A DNA stretch of 37,821 nucleotides from Salegentibacter salinarum (GTDB lineage: Bacteria; Bacteroidota; Bacteroidia; Flavobacteriales; Flavobacteriaceae), in assembly GCF_900168115.1 (NCBI RefSeq), contig NZ_FUZC01000022.1:22897-60717 (forward strand), written 5' to 3'. Below are positions 24,506-33,476 of the stretch, piece after piece (position 1 is the first letter of the stretch; each line of letters begins with the position of its first letter). Under the pieces are notes generated by a model. The model made no database searches and was not told the DNA's origin. It saw nothing but the letters and a program-made list of their open reading frames with translations. Made by a program: the position numbers and the translations under genes.

Positions 24506-25963
24506 ATGATGACTTCGAACTTTAATTATTCCTCTGCTGCTTCGGCAAAAGATTTTAAAATTAATAGTACCAGCTTACAAGCAGAAAATTTAGCTGCTAC
24601 AGAAGAAGATTCAGTTAATTACAGGAAAGCAACATTTACCAAAAGGCACCTGTTCATCTTAGCTTCAACATTTCTGCTTCTTATTGGAGGAGCTTTTTCT
24701 TTCTATCTTTTACAAGCTGAATTTAAAGCGGTAAATATGAATAGAATGAATACCCTGGGCGGTATTATTCTACTTATTATCAGTGGATTTTTATTAGTAT
24801 TCAGACTTGGATTTTTAACTTATATAGCAAGGTTATTCTTTAAGTATAAACCCGTAAATTCTGTAACCGATACAGAATTACCTTCCTGTACTGTAATTGT
24901 ACCGGCTTATAATGAAGGTAAACTGGTTTATTCAACTTTAGAGAGTTTGGTGAATAGTAAATATCCGGCTCAGAAATTACAAGTTATTGCTATTGATGAC
25001 GGTAGTAAAGATGATACCTGGGAATGGATGAAAAAAGCCAAAGAACAATGGGGAGACCGCATTGCAATATATCAGCAACCCAAAAACCAGGGTAAAAGAC
25101 ATGCGCTGTATCGTGGATTTAACCTTGGCACAGGAGAGGTTTTCGTAACGGTTGATAGTGATTCTATTGTAGAAAAGGATACTTTACGCAACCTGGTTTC
25201 TCCTTTTGTAACCAATGAAGATTGTGGTGCAGTGGCAGGAAATGTTCGTGTTTTAAACAATGAAAAAGCGATTATCCCTCGAATGCTTAATGTAAGTTTT
25301 GTATTTAGTTTTGAGTTTATTCGCTCTGCACAAAGTGCACTGGGATCTGTATTATGTACCCCGGGTGCTTTAGCCGCTTATCGTGCGACTGCTGTAAAAA
25401 ACTGCCTTCCCGAATGGATAAATCAAACCTTTATGGGTAAACCTACAGATATTGGTGAAGATCGTGCGATGACCAATATGATCTTAAAACAGGGTTTCCA
25501 TGTTTTATTTCAGCGTAATGCTTATGTGCTTACTAACATTCCGGAAAAATTCAGCAGTTTACATAAAATGTTTACCCGTTGGGAAAGAAGTAATGTGCGT
25601 GAAAACCTAATGATGTCTAAATTCGCGTTTAAGACGTTTAGAGCGGGCTCAAAATCAGGGCCTCGTATTTTATTACTAAATCAATGGATGAAAATGTTAA
25701 CTACTTATCCGTTACTGTTAATAATGTTGATTTTACTGGTAGCACATCCGGTACTGTTTATTACTTCAGCGCTATTAAGTATTCTGATATTTTCAACTCT
25801 TCCGGCATTTTTCTATGCTAAAAAGTATAATATAGCTGAATCTTTCTGGATATATTCCTATAGTATTTTCTATACGTTTGGCTTGTTCTGGATTACACCT
25901 TACGCTATGGCAACTGCCAGTAAAAGAGGGTGGTTAACCCGGGAATTACCACAAAAGAAATAG
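24506..25963 (+). CDS. Membrane glycosyltransferase family 2 (processive, hyaluronan/chitin synthase-like)
   Basis: 485 residues: a soluble 45-residue N-terminus, two membrane helices (about 48-70 and 82-108), a cytoplasmic GT-A domain, then several C-terminal membrane helices. Motifs in order: VPAYNEG, AIDDGSKDD, DSDSIVEKD (metal-binding DxD), DIGEDRAMTN (catalytic GED) and RWERSN, which replaces the QxxRW of many processive synthases. This layout belongs to enzymes that polymerise and extrude surface polysaccharide or poly-N-acetylglucosamine. The sugar used cannot be read from the sequence. Start is the first of two adjacent Met codons. No partner genes are adjacent, and a hairpin follows at 25996. 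Confidence 0.88.
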   Translation: MMTSNFNYSSAASAKDFKINSTSLQAENLAATEEDSVNYRKATFTKRHLFILASTFLLLIGGAFSFYLLQAEFKAVNMNRMNTLGGIILLIISGFLLVFRLGFLTYIARLFFKYKPVNSVTDTELPSCTVIVPAYNEGKLVYSTLESLVNSKYPAQKLQVIAIDDGSKDDTWEWMKKAKEQWGDRIAIYQQPKNQGKRHALYRGFNLGTGEVFVTVDSDSIVEKDTLRNLVSPFVTNEDCGAVAGNVRVLNNEKAIIPRMLNVSFVFSFEFIRSAQSALGSVLCTPGALAAYRATAVKNCLPEWINQTFMGKPTDIGEDRAMTNMILKQGFHVLFQRNAYVLTNIPEKFSSLHKMFTRWERSNVRENLMMSKFAFKTFRAGSKSGPRILLLNQWMKMLTTYPLLLIMLILLVAHPVLFITSALLSILIFSTLPAFFYAKKYNIAESFWIYSYSIFYTFGLFWITPYAMATASKRGWLTRELPQKK

Positions 25964-25995
25964 GTGGTTTTTTAAAACGTATAAGATTTTTAAAG

Positions 25996-26080
25996 AAGCT
26001 GTTTGAAAAATTATAATCTCATCTCACCTGAAATTTCGGGCTTCGAGAAAAGGTTTTGAATTTTCAAACAGCTTTTTGTT
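25996..26080 (+). terminator. Long compound hairpin after the glycosyltransferase gene
   Basis: AAGCTGTTTGAAAA (25996-26009) pairs perfectly with TTTTCAAACAGCTT (26061-26074), followed by TTTGTTTTT. The 51-base loop contains an inner weaker stem around CCTGAAATTTCGGG. The outer stem with the T run should terminate transcription. I believe similar sequences recur between genes in related Flavobacteriaceae, but could not check. Confidence 0.6.
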
Positions 26081-26163
26081 TTTGAAACCTTATGAATGGG
26101 GGTTCAACTTAAGGCAAAAGCTTTGAGAATATTTCCAGAGAAAAGCATCGGTTTCTCTGTCAT

Positions 26164-26637
26164 TTAAAATGATAAAGCCAGCCCAAGCCCTTGCTGATTT
26201 CCAATGAATTTAAAGGTGACCGGTACTAAAGGATTAGGTTGTGATGAATTTACCTGATTAATTCTTTCTGCCGCCTGATGCGCCTGATTATTAGCTCTGA
26301 TAGAAATGGGTATGGCCACACCAATAAAAGCTGCTCCAACTCCTGCTAAAACCCAGGGGGCATCTCCGCCAGCCACCGCTGCACCTATTGGAATTCCTAC
26401 AAAACTCCCGCCTATACTTCCCAGGATAGTGGAAATGGTATTGTTTTTTCGTGCTTTCTTAATTAAACGTGTGGCCTGTTCATCGGCGATCATAAGTTTT
26501 TGCATTCCTTTAAAATCCAGGGTCTTATTGTTCATAGTAAACTTATAACCCAGAAAAACTTTTTCAGCTTCAATCTCCTGGGCGGAAACTGAGGTTATTC
26601 CTATAAGTAAGAAAAGTAATAAACTAAGTATTTTCAT
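26164..26637 (-). CDS. Exported hypothetical protein with glycine-zipper-like hydrophobic core
   Basis: 157 residues with a clear signal peptide (MKILSLLLFLLIGITSVSAQ). The middle is rich in Gly and Ala (ILGSIGGSFVGIPIGAAVAGG, WVLAGVGAAFIGVAIPI), like glycine-zipper membrane segments. The end NQQGLGLALSF resembles a final outer-membrane strand. Function unknown. It faces the glycosyltransferase hairpin and lies 48 bp after the TPR gene, so it may be last in that operon. Confidence 0.7.
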   Translation of the reverse strand: MKILSLLLFLLIGITSVSAQEIEAEKVFLGYKFTMNNKTLDFKGMQKLMIADEQATRLIKKARKNNTISTILGSIGGSFVGIPIGAAVAGGDAPWVLAGVGAAFIGVAIPISIRANNQAHQAAERINQVNSSQPNPLVPVTFKFIGNQQGLGLALSF

Positions 26638-26685
26638 TTTGCAGTATTTAGATTGATTAATTTTTAAAGTGATTTTTCTGTGAGT

Positions 26686-27483
26686 TTATTTGAATCGTTT
26701 TTGTAGCAGTTCAATATCTTCTTTATATACCTCGTTTAAATATTCATTATAGCCATCATTCCTTTTATAACTGTAATATTTCTGCGCTAAATCTGCGTGT
26801 ATTTCAGCGTTTTTTAAATCTTGTTTTTCCAGATATATTTTTGCTAATCCTAATTGTGCTTCAACCGTATATTTTGATTGCTCAAGTGCTTTCTGATAAA
26901 AAGCGATAGCCTCAGCCGGTTTATTCATTTTATATTCACAAATTCCTGCGTACACGTATGCCTGAATATCTACCCAGTCTGCCCCTTGGGTTTCTATACT
27001 TTTTTCGAAATAAGCTTTTGCCTTTTCATAATCTTTTAAGCCGAAATACGATTCTCCCCTCAAAAAATTGATGTCTTCACCCCAGGGTGCATCAACAAAA
27101 TTAGGAGTTAAGGGGTCCAGCCGAGTGAAATCTTTTAAGGCGCCATTAAAATCTCTTAAAAACCGAAGTTTCATGTAACCTCGGTAACCCAGGTGTACCT
27201 TTGGGTTTAGGTCTACAGCCTGGTCAAGCAGTTCAAATCCTTTTTTATATTCACCTCTTTTATTAAACGCCACAGACTGCTCAAAATAAATTTCATCATT
27301 TTCCGGATCCTGGAATTTTAAAATTTCGAAGAGATTTTGAGATAGAAAACTTCCCTGGAGATGGGCTGCGACATTAAAGCGTTTTTCCGCCGGGGAAAAC
27401 AACATGAAATAAATAATAAAAACAGAATAAAGTGTAAGCAGGGAAGCGACAACCAATTTGAGAATTTTAAAGAATCTTTTCAT
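26686..27483 (-). CDS. TPR-repeat protein, membrane-anchored
   Basis: 265 residues: one N-terminal membrane helix (LVVASLLTLYSVFIIYFMLF) then about five tetratricopeptide repeats (for example AVAFNKRGEYKKGFELLDQAVDLNPK, AKAYFEKSIETQGADWVDIQAYVYAGICEYKMNKPAEAIAFYQKALEQ). TPR proteins are scaffolds; the partner is not known. It starts 3 bp after the preceding 163-residue gene, so the two are coupled. Confidence 0.8.
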   Translation of the reverse strand: MKRFFKILKLVVASLLTLYSVFIIYFMLFSPAEKRFNVAAHLQGSFLSQNLFEILKFQDPENDEIYFEQSVAFNKRGEYKKGFELLDQAVDLNPKVHLGYRGYMKLRFLRDFNGALKDFTRLDPLTPNFVDAPWGEDINFLRGESYFGLKDYEKAKAYFEKSIETQGADWVDIQAYVYAGICEYKMNKPAEAIAFYQKALEQSKYTVEAQLGLAKIYLEKQDLKNAEIHADLAQKYYSYKRNDGYNEYLNEVYKEDIELLQKRFK

Positions 27484-27486
27484 CTG

Positions 27487-27978
27487 CTAAAATATATCTA
27501 CGATCTTATTATTCCTGATTTTGAAATTTAATACGTAGTAACTGTCGAAAACCTTATTTTCTTTAGGAGAATTCCAATTCTGTAGTAATAGTACAGCAGA
27601 TTTTATTCTTTCAATATTTTCGCTATTAACTTTCATTTCTTTCAAATCTAAATCGGTTGATTTATAGCGAAACCTGCCAGCATCCCCATTACAATTCACG
27701 ATAAAACGAGCTGTTACTAAGCCCTGATTTTTAAAATTTAAACTTTCCAGCTCATTGAGAATTTCTTTTTTTATTGCTTTTTTCCCTCCTTTATAATCTG
27801 TGTCCAGATTGTAATACTGAAATATTTTATCCTCATCGCAAACCTGAAAATCACCATCCTGTTGTTCATCTACGGCAAGATCACCAACTCGTTTCCCAGA
27901 AAGATAATACAGCCATCCGGTTAGAATTAATGCAATTACTAAGCTTGCGAATAAGAAAAGGTTGGTTTTACTCTTCAA
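27487..27978 (-). CDS. Membrane-anchored hypothetical protein with TonB-C-like domain
   Basis: 163 residues: an N-terminal membrane helix (NLFLFASLVIALILTGWLYYL) and a periplasmic domain whose VTARFIVNCNGDAGRFRY and IERIKSAVLLLQNWNSP follow the pattern of TonB C-terminal-like folds common in Bacteroidetes (GxVxVxFxVnxdG). No proline-rich linker typical of real TonB is present. Co-transcribed with the TPR protein. Role unknown. Confidence 0.65.
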   Translation of the reverse strand: MKSKTNLFLFASLVIALILTGWLYYLSGKRVGDLAVDEQQDGDFQVCDEDKIFQYYNLDTDYKGGKKAIKKEILNELESLNFKNQGLVTARFIVNCNGDAGRFRYKSTDLDLKEMKVNSENIERIKSAVLLLQNWNSPKENKVFDSYYVLNFKIRNNKIVDIF

Positions 27979-28074
27979 TTTTGAAATTTAAAGCAGATTT
28001 ATAAAAAATGCCATGTAGATGATAGAATTGAATAACTTAAGTTTTAATTGAAGCTTGGCCGGAAATTGATGCTT

Positions 28075-28233
28075 TTAACTATGAGTAAAATAATAAAATG
28101 CTTTTCCAAATAAATAGCCCATTTGTAAAATTATAATAGAAATGATGCATCCTGCTGTAATCAACCATAGCATCTTATTCCTTTTATCCGATATTTTGAA
28201 TTTGGCAACAAGAGCGTGGGAAGTATTTTTCAT
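28075..28233 (-). CDS. Small single-helix membrane protein
   Basis: 52 codons reading MKNTSHALVAKFKISDKRNK, then a hydrophobic stretch (MLWLITAGCIISIIILQMGYLFGKAF) and YYFTHS. A positive N-terminus followed by one membrane helix is coherent for a genuine small inner-membrane protein. It precedes the 163-residue/TPR gene pair on the same strand, 97 bp upstream. No family recognised. Confidence 0.5.
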   Translation of the reverse strand: MKNTSHALVAKFKISDKRNKMLWLITAGCIISIIILQMGYLFGKAFYYFTHS

Positions 28234-28461
28234 ATAATGATTTCTGGTTATAGCTTATTGGTATAATATTTCAAGAATTTGTTACAGTTTTGAATGGCTG
28301 GTGTTATGTTTCTGTTGATAAAAGCCAATATCATAAAGGTTATTATGATTTTATAAATTAAAGTTGGAACGAAATAATTAATTGAATTCCTGACTGATAA
28401 GGTAAATTGCTGGATTTGATTATTTTTAGTATTCAGAATAATTCGTGGAAGTAATTCAGAT

Positions 28462-29037
28462 ATGTTAGCAGGAATCATAAAATCTATCAGGAAATTCACC
28501 GATTTAAGCGAACAGGAAATTTCTGAGTTTATCGAAATGGCTAGAATTGAAAGTTACAAGCCGAAATCCCATTTTATAAGGGCAGGTCAAATCCCTACTA
28601 AATTTGGAATTGTAATTAGCGGATTGTTCCGTTATGTTTATATCTCGCAAGAAGGTAAGGAATTTACAAAGGTATTTATGCCCGAGGGAAGTTTTATCAG
28701 TTCCTATTCTGCAATGATCGCACAAACAGCTTCTCATTTCTTTATTGAAGCCATAGAAGAATCAGAGGTTTTAGTCATTTCTTACCCTAACTGGCAAAAA
28801 TTAAAATCACAAAATCCCCAATGGAATTTACTTCTGCTTAAATTATTGGAAAAAGGATATTCGGTAAAAGAGAAGAGGGAACGGGAATTCTTGTTACTGG
28901 ATGCTGAAAGCAGGTACCGCATATTTCTTGAAGAATACCCAGAGCTGGAAAAAAGGGTGAAGCAACATATGATTGCCTCTTATTTGGGCATCACCCCAAT
29001 AGCTTTAAGCCGTATAAGAAAAAATATGGGCGCATAA
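28462..29037 (+). CDS. Crp/Fnr-family transcriptional regulator
   Basis: 191 residues. Residues 20-110 are a cyclic-nucleotide-binding-type beta barrel (SHFIRAGQIPTKFGIVISGLFRYVYISQEGKEFTKVFMPEGSFISSYSAM), lacking FeS cysteines and a clear cyclic-AMP phosphate-binding motif. The C-terminal helix-turn-helix is short (KQHMIASYLGITPIALSRIRKNMG), the form common in Bacteroidetes. It likely regulates the adjacent same-strand genes (methyltransferase, OsmC). The ligand is unknown. Confidence 0.88.
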   Translation: MLAGIIKSIRKFTDLSEQEISEFIEMARIESYKPKSHFIRAGQIPTKFGIVISGLFRYVYISQEGKEFTKVFMPEGSFISSYSAMIAQTASHFFIEAIEESEVLVISYPNWQKLKSQNPQWNLLLLKLLEKGYSVKEKREREFLLLDAESRYRIFLEEYPELEKRVKQHMIASYLGITPIALSRIRKNMGA

Positions 29038-29099
29038 ACCTATGTTAATGTAAGGGACTTTTTTGCGGTATACCTTTACGAAAACTAAACATTCGGGGT

Positions 29100-29543
29100 A
29101 TGAAAAAACTAATTCCACCATTTCTTTTTCTAATTTGTATCATCTTTATGGTAGTGCTCAGAAATGTAATCGTAATCCAGGAAATTATGCCACAGCCATA
29201 TAATTACCTCGGGATCATCTTAATCCTGTTAGGGTTAATTATGACTATAAAAGTTAGAAAATTATTCAATAAAATAGAAACCGAAATCCACACCTTCAAA
29301 AAACCACGAAAACTGGTTACAAATGGACTTTTTAAATTCAGCAGAAATCCAATTTATCTCGGTTTTTTAATAAGTTTACTTGGAGTTTGGGTCTTATTAG
29401 GAACATTGATTCCAATACTTGGCTGTCTACTTTTTATTTTGGTCACAAATTACTGGTACATTTCATTTGAAGAAAGAGAAATGGAAAAACAGTTTGGTAC
29501 AAAATATAGAGCATATAAGTCCAAAGTAAATCGGTGGATATAA
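29100..29543 (+). CDS. Isoprenylcysteine carboxyl methyltransferase-like membrane protein
   Basis: 147 residues with about four membrane helices and the signature of the ICMT/PEMT group: LVTNGLFKFSRNPIYLGFLISLLG followed by a C-terminal FEEREMEKQFGTKYRAYKSKVNRWI, the SAM-binding region with the conserved EE and Y. Bacterial members methylate lipids or small molecules; the substrate is not known. It lies 62 bp after the Crp-type gene. Confidence 0.85.
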   Translation: MKKLIPPFLFLICIIFMVVLRNVIVIQEIMPQPYNYLGIILILLGLIMTIKVRKLFNKIETEIHTFKKPRKLVTNGLFKFSRNPIYLGFLISLLGVWVLLGTLIPILGCLLFILVTNYWYISFEEREMEKQFGTKYRAYKSKVNRWI

Positions 29544-29586
29544 TCAGCCGTAATTCATTTGTATAAATAGTAAGTCAATATTTTAA

Positions 29587-30057
29587 ATGAAAAAACATCA
29601 ATACGAACTAAGCGTGGAATGGACGGGTAACCAAGGTAATGGAACCCTAAATTACAAGTCATACAATCGTGATCATAGCATTTCAGCTGAAGGAAAATAT
29701 ACTGAAATAATGGCTTCGGCAGAGCCGGCCTTCCTGGGAGATAAAACAAAATATAACCCGGAGGATTTATTTTTATCTTCGATAGCGGCCTGTCATATGC
29801 TTTGGTATTTGCATCTATGTTCCAAACATAAAATTGTAGTAATAGCCTATTTGGATAATGCAACAGGAGTTATGGAAGAAGCGGCCAACGGAAGCGGAAA
29901 GTTTACAAAAGTATGTCTTAATCCTAAAGTGAAAGTAGCAGAACAAAGTATGATTACCAAAGCGACTGAATTGCACAAAGAAGCAGGTAAAATGTGTTTT
30001 ATTGCTAATTCCTGTAATTTTGATATTGAACATAATCCCACTACAACTACAGATTAA
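29587..30057 (+). CDS. OsmC-family peroxiredoxin-like protein
   Basis: 156 residues. The two family cysteines are present: Cys69 in FLSSIAACHMLWYLHLC and Cys137 in KEAGKMCFIANSC. NPEDLFLSSIAACH is diagnostic. OsmC/Ohr proteins reduce organic hydroperoxides in the cytoplasm using these thiols. Follows the ICMT-like gene by 43 bp, so the three genes from 28462 may form a stress-related group. Confidence 0.9.
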   Translation: MKKHQYELSVEWTGNQGNGTLNYKSYNRDHSISAEGKYTEIMASAEPAFLGDKTKYNPEDLFLSSIAACHMLWYLHLCSKHKIVVIAYLDNATGVMEEAANGSGKFTKVCLNPKVKVAEQSMITKATELHKEAGKMCFIANSCNFDIEHNPTTTTD

Positions 30058-30160
30058 AAATTGCTGAAACTTATACAGGATTATCTTCAAAGATTTTTAA
30101 GTGTAAAATACACAATTAAAATATTATTTTTAAATTGAGGAAAATTTAAATCTAAATAGA

Positions 30161-31225
30161 ATGCGATATTCCTTTATGCCAATATTAAAAGTTTTAGGAG
30201 TTTTAAACCTTATTTTTATAATGTGTTCCTGTGGTTCTTCAAAAACTGGAAATGAGGAAATAAAAAGCTTGCAATTTGATAATCCACTGGCCGAGCAAAG
30301 GGCAGATCCTTTTGTTACTAAAGCTGAAGACGGCTATTATTATTTTATAGCAACCGTTCCTGAATATGACCGAATTGAAATTCGTAAATCAAAAACTATC
30401 AATGGGATAAAGGAAGCTGAGCCGGTAATTGTATGGCGTAAACACGATAAAGGTGTAATGGGTAATCATATATGGGCTCCGGAACTGCACCGAATAGACG
30501 GAAAATGGTATGTGTATTTCGCAGCCGGTTCAGCAGAAGAAAAATGGAAAATAAGAATGTATGCGTTATCAAATCCTTCGGCCGATCCTACTAAAGGGGA
30601 ATGGAAAGAAGAAGGCCAGGTGGTTAGTAACAGGGACGATTTTTCCCTGGATGCGACAAGTTTTGAACTGGACGGCCAACGGTATATGATCTGGACTGAC
30701 AGGGCTTCAGATACTATAATGAATACCGGATTGTATATTGCTGAAATGACCAGTCCAACTACTCTGGCAGATAAACAAGTGGTGATTTCACAGCCTACGC
30801 ACGACTGGGAAATTCAGGGGCACAGGGTGAATGAAGCTCCTGCGGTACTCGTGCGTCACGGAAAAGTATTTGTAACATTTTCTGCCAGTGCCACGGATGC
30901 CAATTATTCAATAGGATTAATGTGGGCCGATACTGACGCCGATCTTATTGATCCAAATTCCTGGCATAAATTACCAGAACCGGTATTTTACAGTAATCCC
31001 GGTCTGGAGCGTTTCGGCCCGGGTCATAATAGTTTTACAAAAGCTTCAGATGGAGAGACAGATGTAATGATTTATCACGCCCGTAATTATAAAGAAATTG
31101 AAGGAGAACCTCTGTACGATCCCAATCGTCACACCCGGGCAAGAGTTTTAAAGTGGAAAGATGGGATGCCCTATTTTGGCCAGGAGTTAAGTGATAAAGA
31201 AATGAGTATGACTATAGAAAATTAA
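30161..31225 (+). CDS. Glycoside hydrolase family 43 lipoprotein
   Basis: 354 residues with a lipoprotein signal ending at about Cys24 (FIMCSC, then GSS). The GH43 five-bladed propeller carries Asp49 (RADPFVTK, base), Asp164 (FSLDATSF, pKa modulator) and Glu225 (RVNEAPAV, acid). Members cleave arabinose or xylose side chains and alpha-L-arabinofuranosides of plant or algal polysaccharide. The exact substrate cannot be assigned. It has no SusC/SusD or sensor neighbours, so it is not in a full polysaccharide utilisation locus. Confidence 0.9.
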   Translation: MRYSFMPILKVLGVLNLIFIMCSCGSSKTGNEEIKSLQFDNPLAEQRADPFVTKAEDGYYYFIATVPEYDRIEIRKSKTINGIKEAEPVIVWRKHDKGVMGNHIWAPELHRIDGKWYVYFAAGSAEEKWKIRMYALSNPSADPTKGEWKEEGQVVSNRDDFSLDATSFELDGQRYMIWTDRASDTIMNTGLYIAEMTSPTTLADKQVVISQPTHDWEIQGHRVNEAPAVLVRHGKVFVTFSASATDANYSIGLMWADTDADLIDPNSWHKLPEPVFYSNPGLERFGPGHNSFTKASDGETDVMIYHARNYKEIEGEPLYDPNRHTRARVLKWKDGMPYFGQELSDKEMSMTIEN

Positions 31226-31517
31226 ACACAATTAAGGATTCAGAATATTATACTCAGGGAAATGTTTTTAAATAGTCATCCAGTACCTAAATTGTAGCGT
31301 ATTGAAAATAGTGGAGATTAAACTCATCCGCCTTATCTTACTAGAAGGTTTAGAATGTTGCAGGTAAACTTTTATTACGAGCTCTCAATTTATTCTGCTC
31401 GTCAGTTTTTAATTGTTTTCTAAATCTTTATTTTATATGGATCAATAATTTTATAACTTAAACTGTTTTTCCGTATAGCTTAAATATTAGCAAAGAGGAA
31501 GTAATAAAAGTTAGGTT

Positions 31518-31883
31518 ATGAAAACAACACCAAAGCACAACGAGCGAATGGCAAAGATGACTTTTGCTTCGGTCTATCCGCATTATCTTACAAAGGTGGA
31601 AAAGAAAGCCCGAAGTGAGGAAGAATTACAGCAGGTTATTGAGTGGTTAACCGGTTATGATGAAAAAAAGCAAAAGAAACTTATTGAAGAGAAAGTAAGC
31701 TTCGAAACTTTTTTTGAGAGAGCAAATTTGAATCCGAATGCTCATCTCATTACCGGGGTAATTTGCGGTTACCGTGTAGAGGAAATCGACAATCCGTTAA
31801 CTCAAAAAGTAAGGTATTTAGACAAGTTGGTAGACGAACTGGCCAAAGGGAAACAGATGGAGAAGATTCTGAGAAGTAATTGA
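31518..31883 (+). CDS. DUF2200 family protein
   Basis: 121 residues matching the small cytoplasmic DUF2200 family: [38 protein letters not shown], then [48 protein letters not shown]. Complete and of normal length. No function is known. Stands alone, with about 290 bp of unassigned sequence on each side. Confidence 0.88.
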   Translation: MKTTPKHNERMAKMTFASVYPHYLTKVEKKARSEEELQQVIEWLTGYDEKKQKKLIEEKVSFETFFERANLNPNAHLITGVICGYRVEEIDNPLTQKVRYLDKLVDELAKGKQMEKILRSN

Positions 31884-32168
31884 GACACTTTTTACCACCT
31901 GGTACTATAATAATCCCGTTAGGTAAGTGTTTTTGATTAATACTGACAGTTCAACTTTTCTAAAAAAAGGGGGGCACTCACACTTTCCCTGGCATTTTAA
32001 AAATAACTGACTATGCCTGAATGCTTCATAAATTGATTCTAATTTGAAGTGGTGCTAAGGCTTATTCTTACTCAAAATCTTTGTAATTTTGATTTCACTA
32101 ACTAATAATTCAATCTAAAATTTCTTCAATACACCCTACTGCGAAGAGATGACAAAAAAATCTTAGCT

Positions 32169-32642
32169 ATGGCGTGGTACGTTTTATACACCAAACCCAG
32201 GATGGAAAAAAGAGTGGCCGACGATTTGGAACAAATAGGAATAGAGATCTATTGCCCGCTAATCACTGAAGTAAAACAATGGAGTGACCGTAAAAAGAAA
32301 ATTAAAACCCCGCTCTTTAAGTCTTATGTTTTTATAAAACTGGAGGAAAAAAAACGTAACCGGGTTTTTGAGGTACCCGGCGTGGTTCGGTATTTATTCT
32401 GGTTGGGTAAACCGGCTATTGTAAGAGATGAAGAAATTAAGGTAATACGCGAATGGCTGGAGGAAGATAAGGTTGAAGACGCTAAAGTAGAACATCTTAG
32501 CGCCGGAGATAAAATCACCATTAAAAACGGGGCCTTTAAACAGCATGAAGCCATTATTCGTGATATAGGAAAAAGAAAAATGCGCCTCGTTTTACCCCAT
32601 CTGGGGTTTACGGTAGAAGTCCAAACCAAAGAGGTTATTTAG
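32169..32642 (+). CDS. UpxY/NusG-like transcription antiterminator
   Basis: 157 residues: an N-terminal NGN domain (MAWYVLYTKPRMEKRVADDLEQIGIEIYCPLI, FKSYVFIKLEE, VRYLFWLGKPAIV) and a C-terminal KOW-like domain (LSAGDKITIKNGAFKQHEAIIRDIGKRKMRLVLPHLGFTVEV). UpxY proteins of Bacteroides bind RNA polymerase and let it read through long leaders of capsule operons encoded right behind them. Here no capsule genes follow, only about 830 bp without a gene and then a regulator and a large secreted protein. Confidence 0.88.
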   Translation: MAWYVLYTKPRMEKRVADDLEQIGIEIYCPLITEVKQWSDRKKKIKTPLFKSYVFIKLEEKKRNRVFEVPGVVRYLFWLGKPAIVRDEEIKVIREWLEEDKVEDAKVEHLSAGDKITIKNGAFKQHEAIIRDIGKRKMRLVLPHLGFTVEVQTKEVI

Positions 32643-33476
32643 ATAGAAATTATTAAAGGTGCCTACTTAAAATTACTTTTCAAACCCGCATAATCAAAAA
32701 AGACAGGAAATTCCTCAAAGGAAAACCCTCAAGAATTCTCCGATCATATACGCGGCCCTAATTATAGAAATAACCGGCAGAAATAAATAGTTTGATTTTG
32801 ATTGTCAAGAGCGGTAATAGCAAATTAAAGACAGGAAAGATTTCTCGCAACCTTGCAATATTAGCTAACATGAATAATTACCTAAATCACCTATGCTCTT
32901 TACTTTAAGTAAATCAAGGGAGTCACAGGCATATCGATTTTGAGATAGCAACCGGTATCTGGACATCGCAATGTTTTAAAAGGAATTAGTCGATGAAGCA
33001 ATTTCTTATTATTAAAAAAATATATGATTAATTAAAAAACAACATAGAATATGGAACTTTATACTGGTTACCATTCTTTTATATATAAAAATGGAAATTT
33101 GAAGATAATGGAAATGTTCAGACTTGTGTGATTTAGAGAAAGAATGCCTGAGTTAAGGTGGTTTAACTCTAAGGAAGTAGAAGAAATTAAAGCTGAGGTT
33201 CAGAAGAACTAAAAGAGATATGTTTGATTGGTGGCAAAGGTGATTACAAGGGGATTAAAACGTATCGATTAAGAAAGATCTTTAGTGATTCAATAGTATA
33301 GGTATTTTTCAACATTCTATATAATTGTATATCGGATGTATAATTATTGAATTCTTACTTAGCAATATTGAGGTTAGATTGTAACAGAAAGGGTGAAAAA
33401 GGTACTAATTGCTTAAAAGTTATGAATTAGGTAAGTGATTTTCACGAAATGAAGATTACTAATAAATTATTAACAA
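32643..33476. other. Gene-poor region between the antiterminator and the TPR regulator
   Basis: About 830 AT-rich bases with no convincing gene on either strand. A short reading KRMPELRWFNSKEVEEIKAEVQKN near 33140-33210 looks coding-like but has no start and stops at once, possibly a decayed remnant. The region could serve as a long untranslated leader for the next gene under UpxY control. No strong terminator hairpin was found in it. Confidence 0.4.

Noticed and set aside
28248-28499. Minus-strand 83-codon hydrophobic frame upstream of the Crp-type gene
   Set aside because: Overlaps the start of the well-supported regulator gene and resembles a chance frame in AT-rich DNA.
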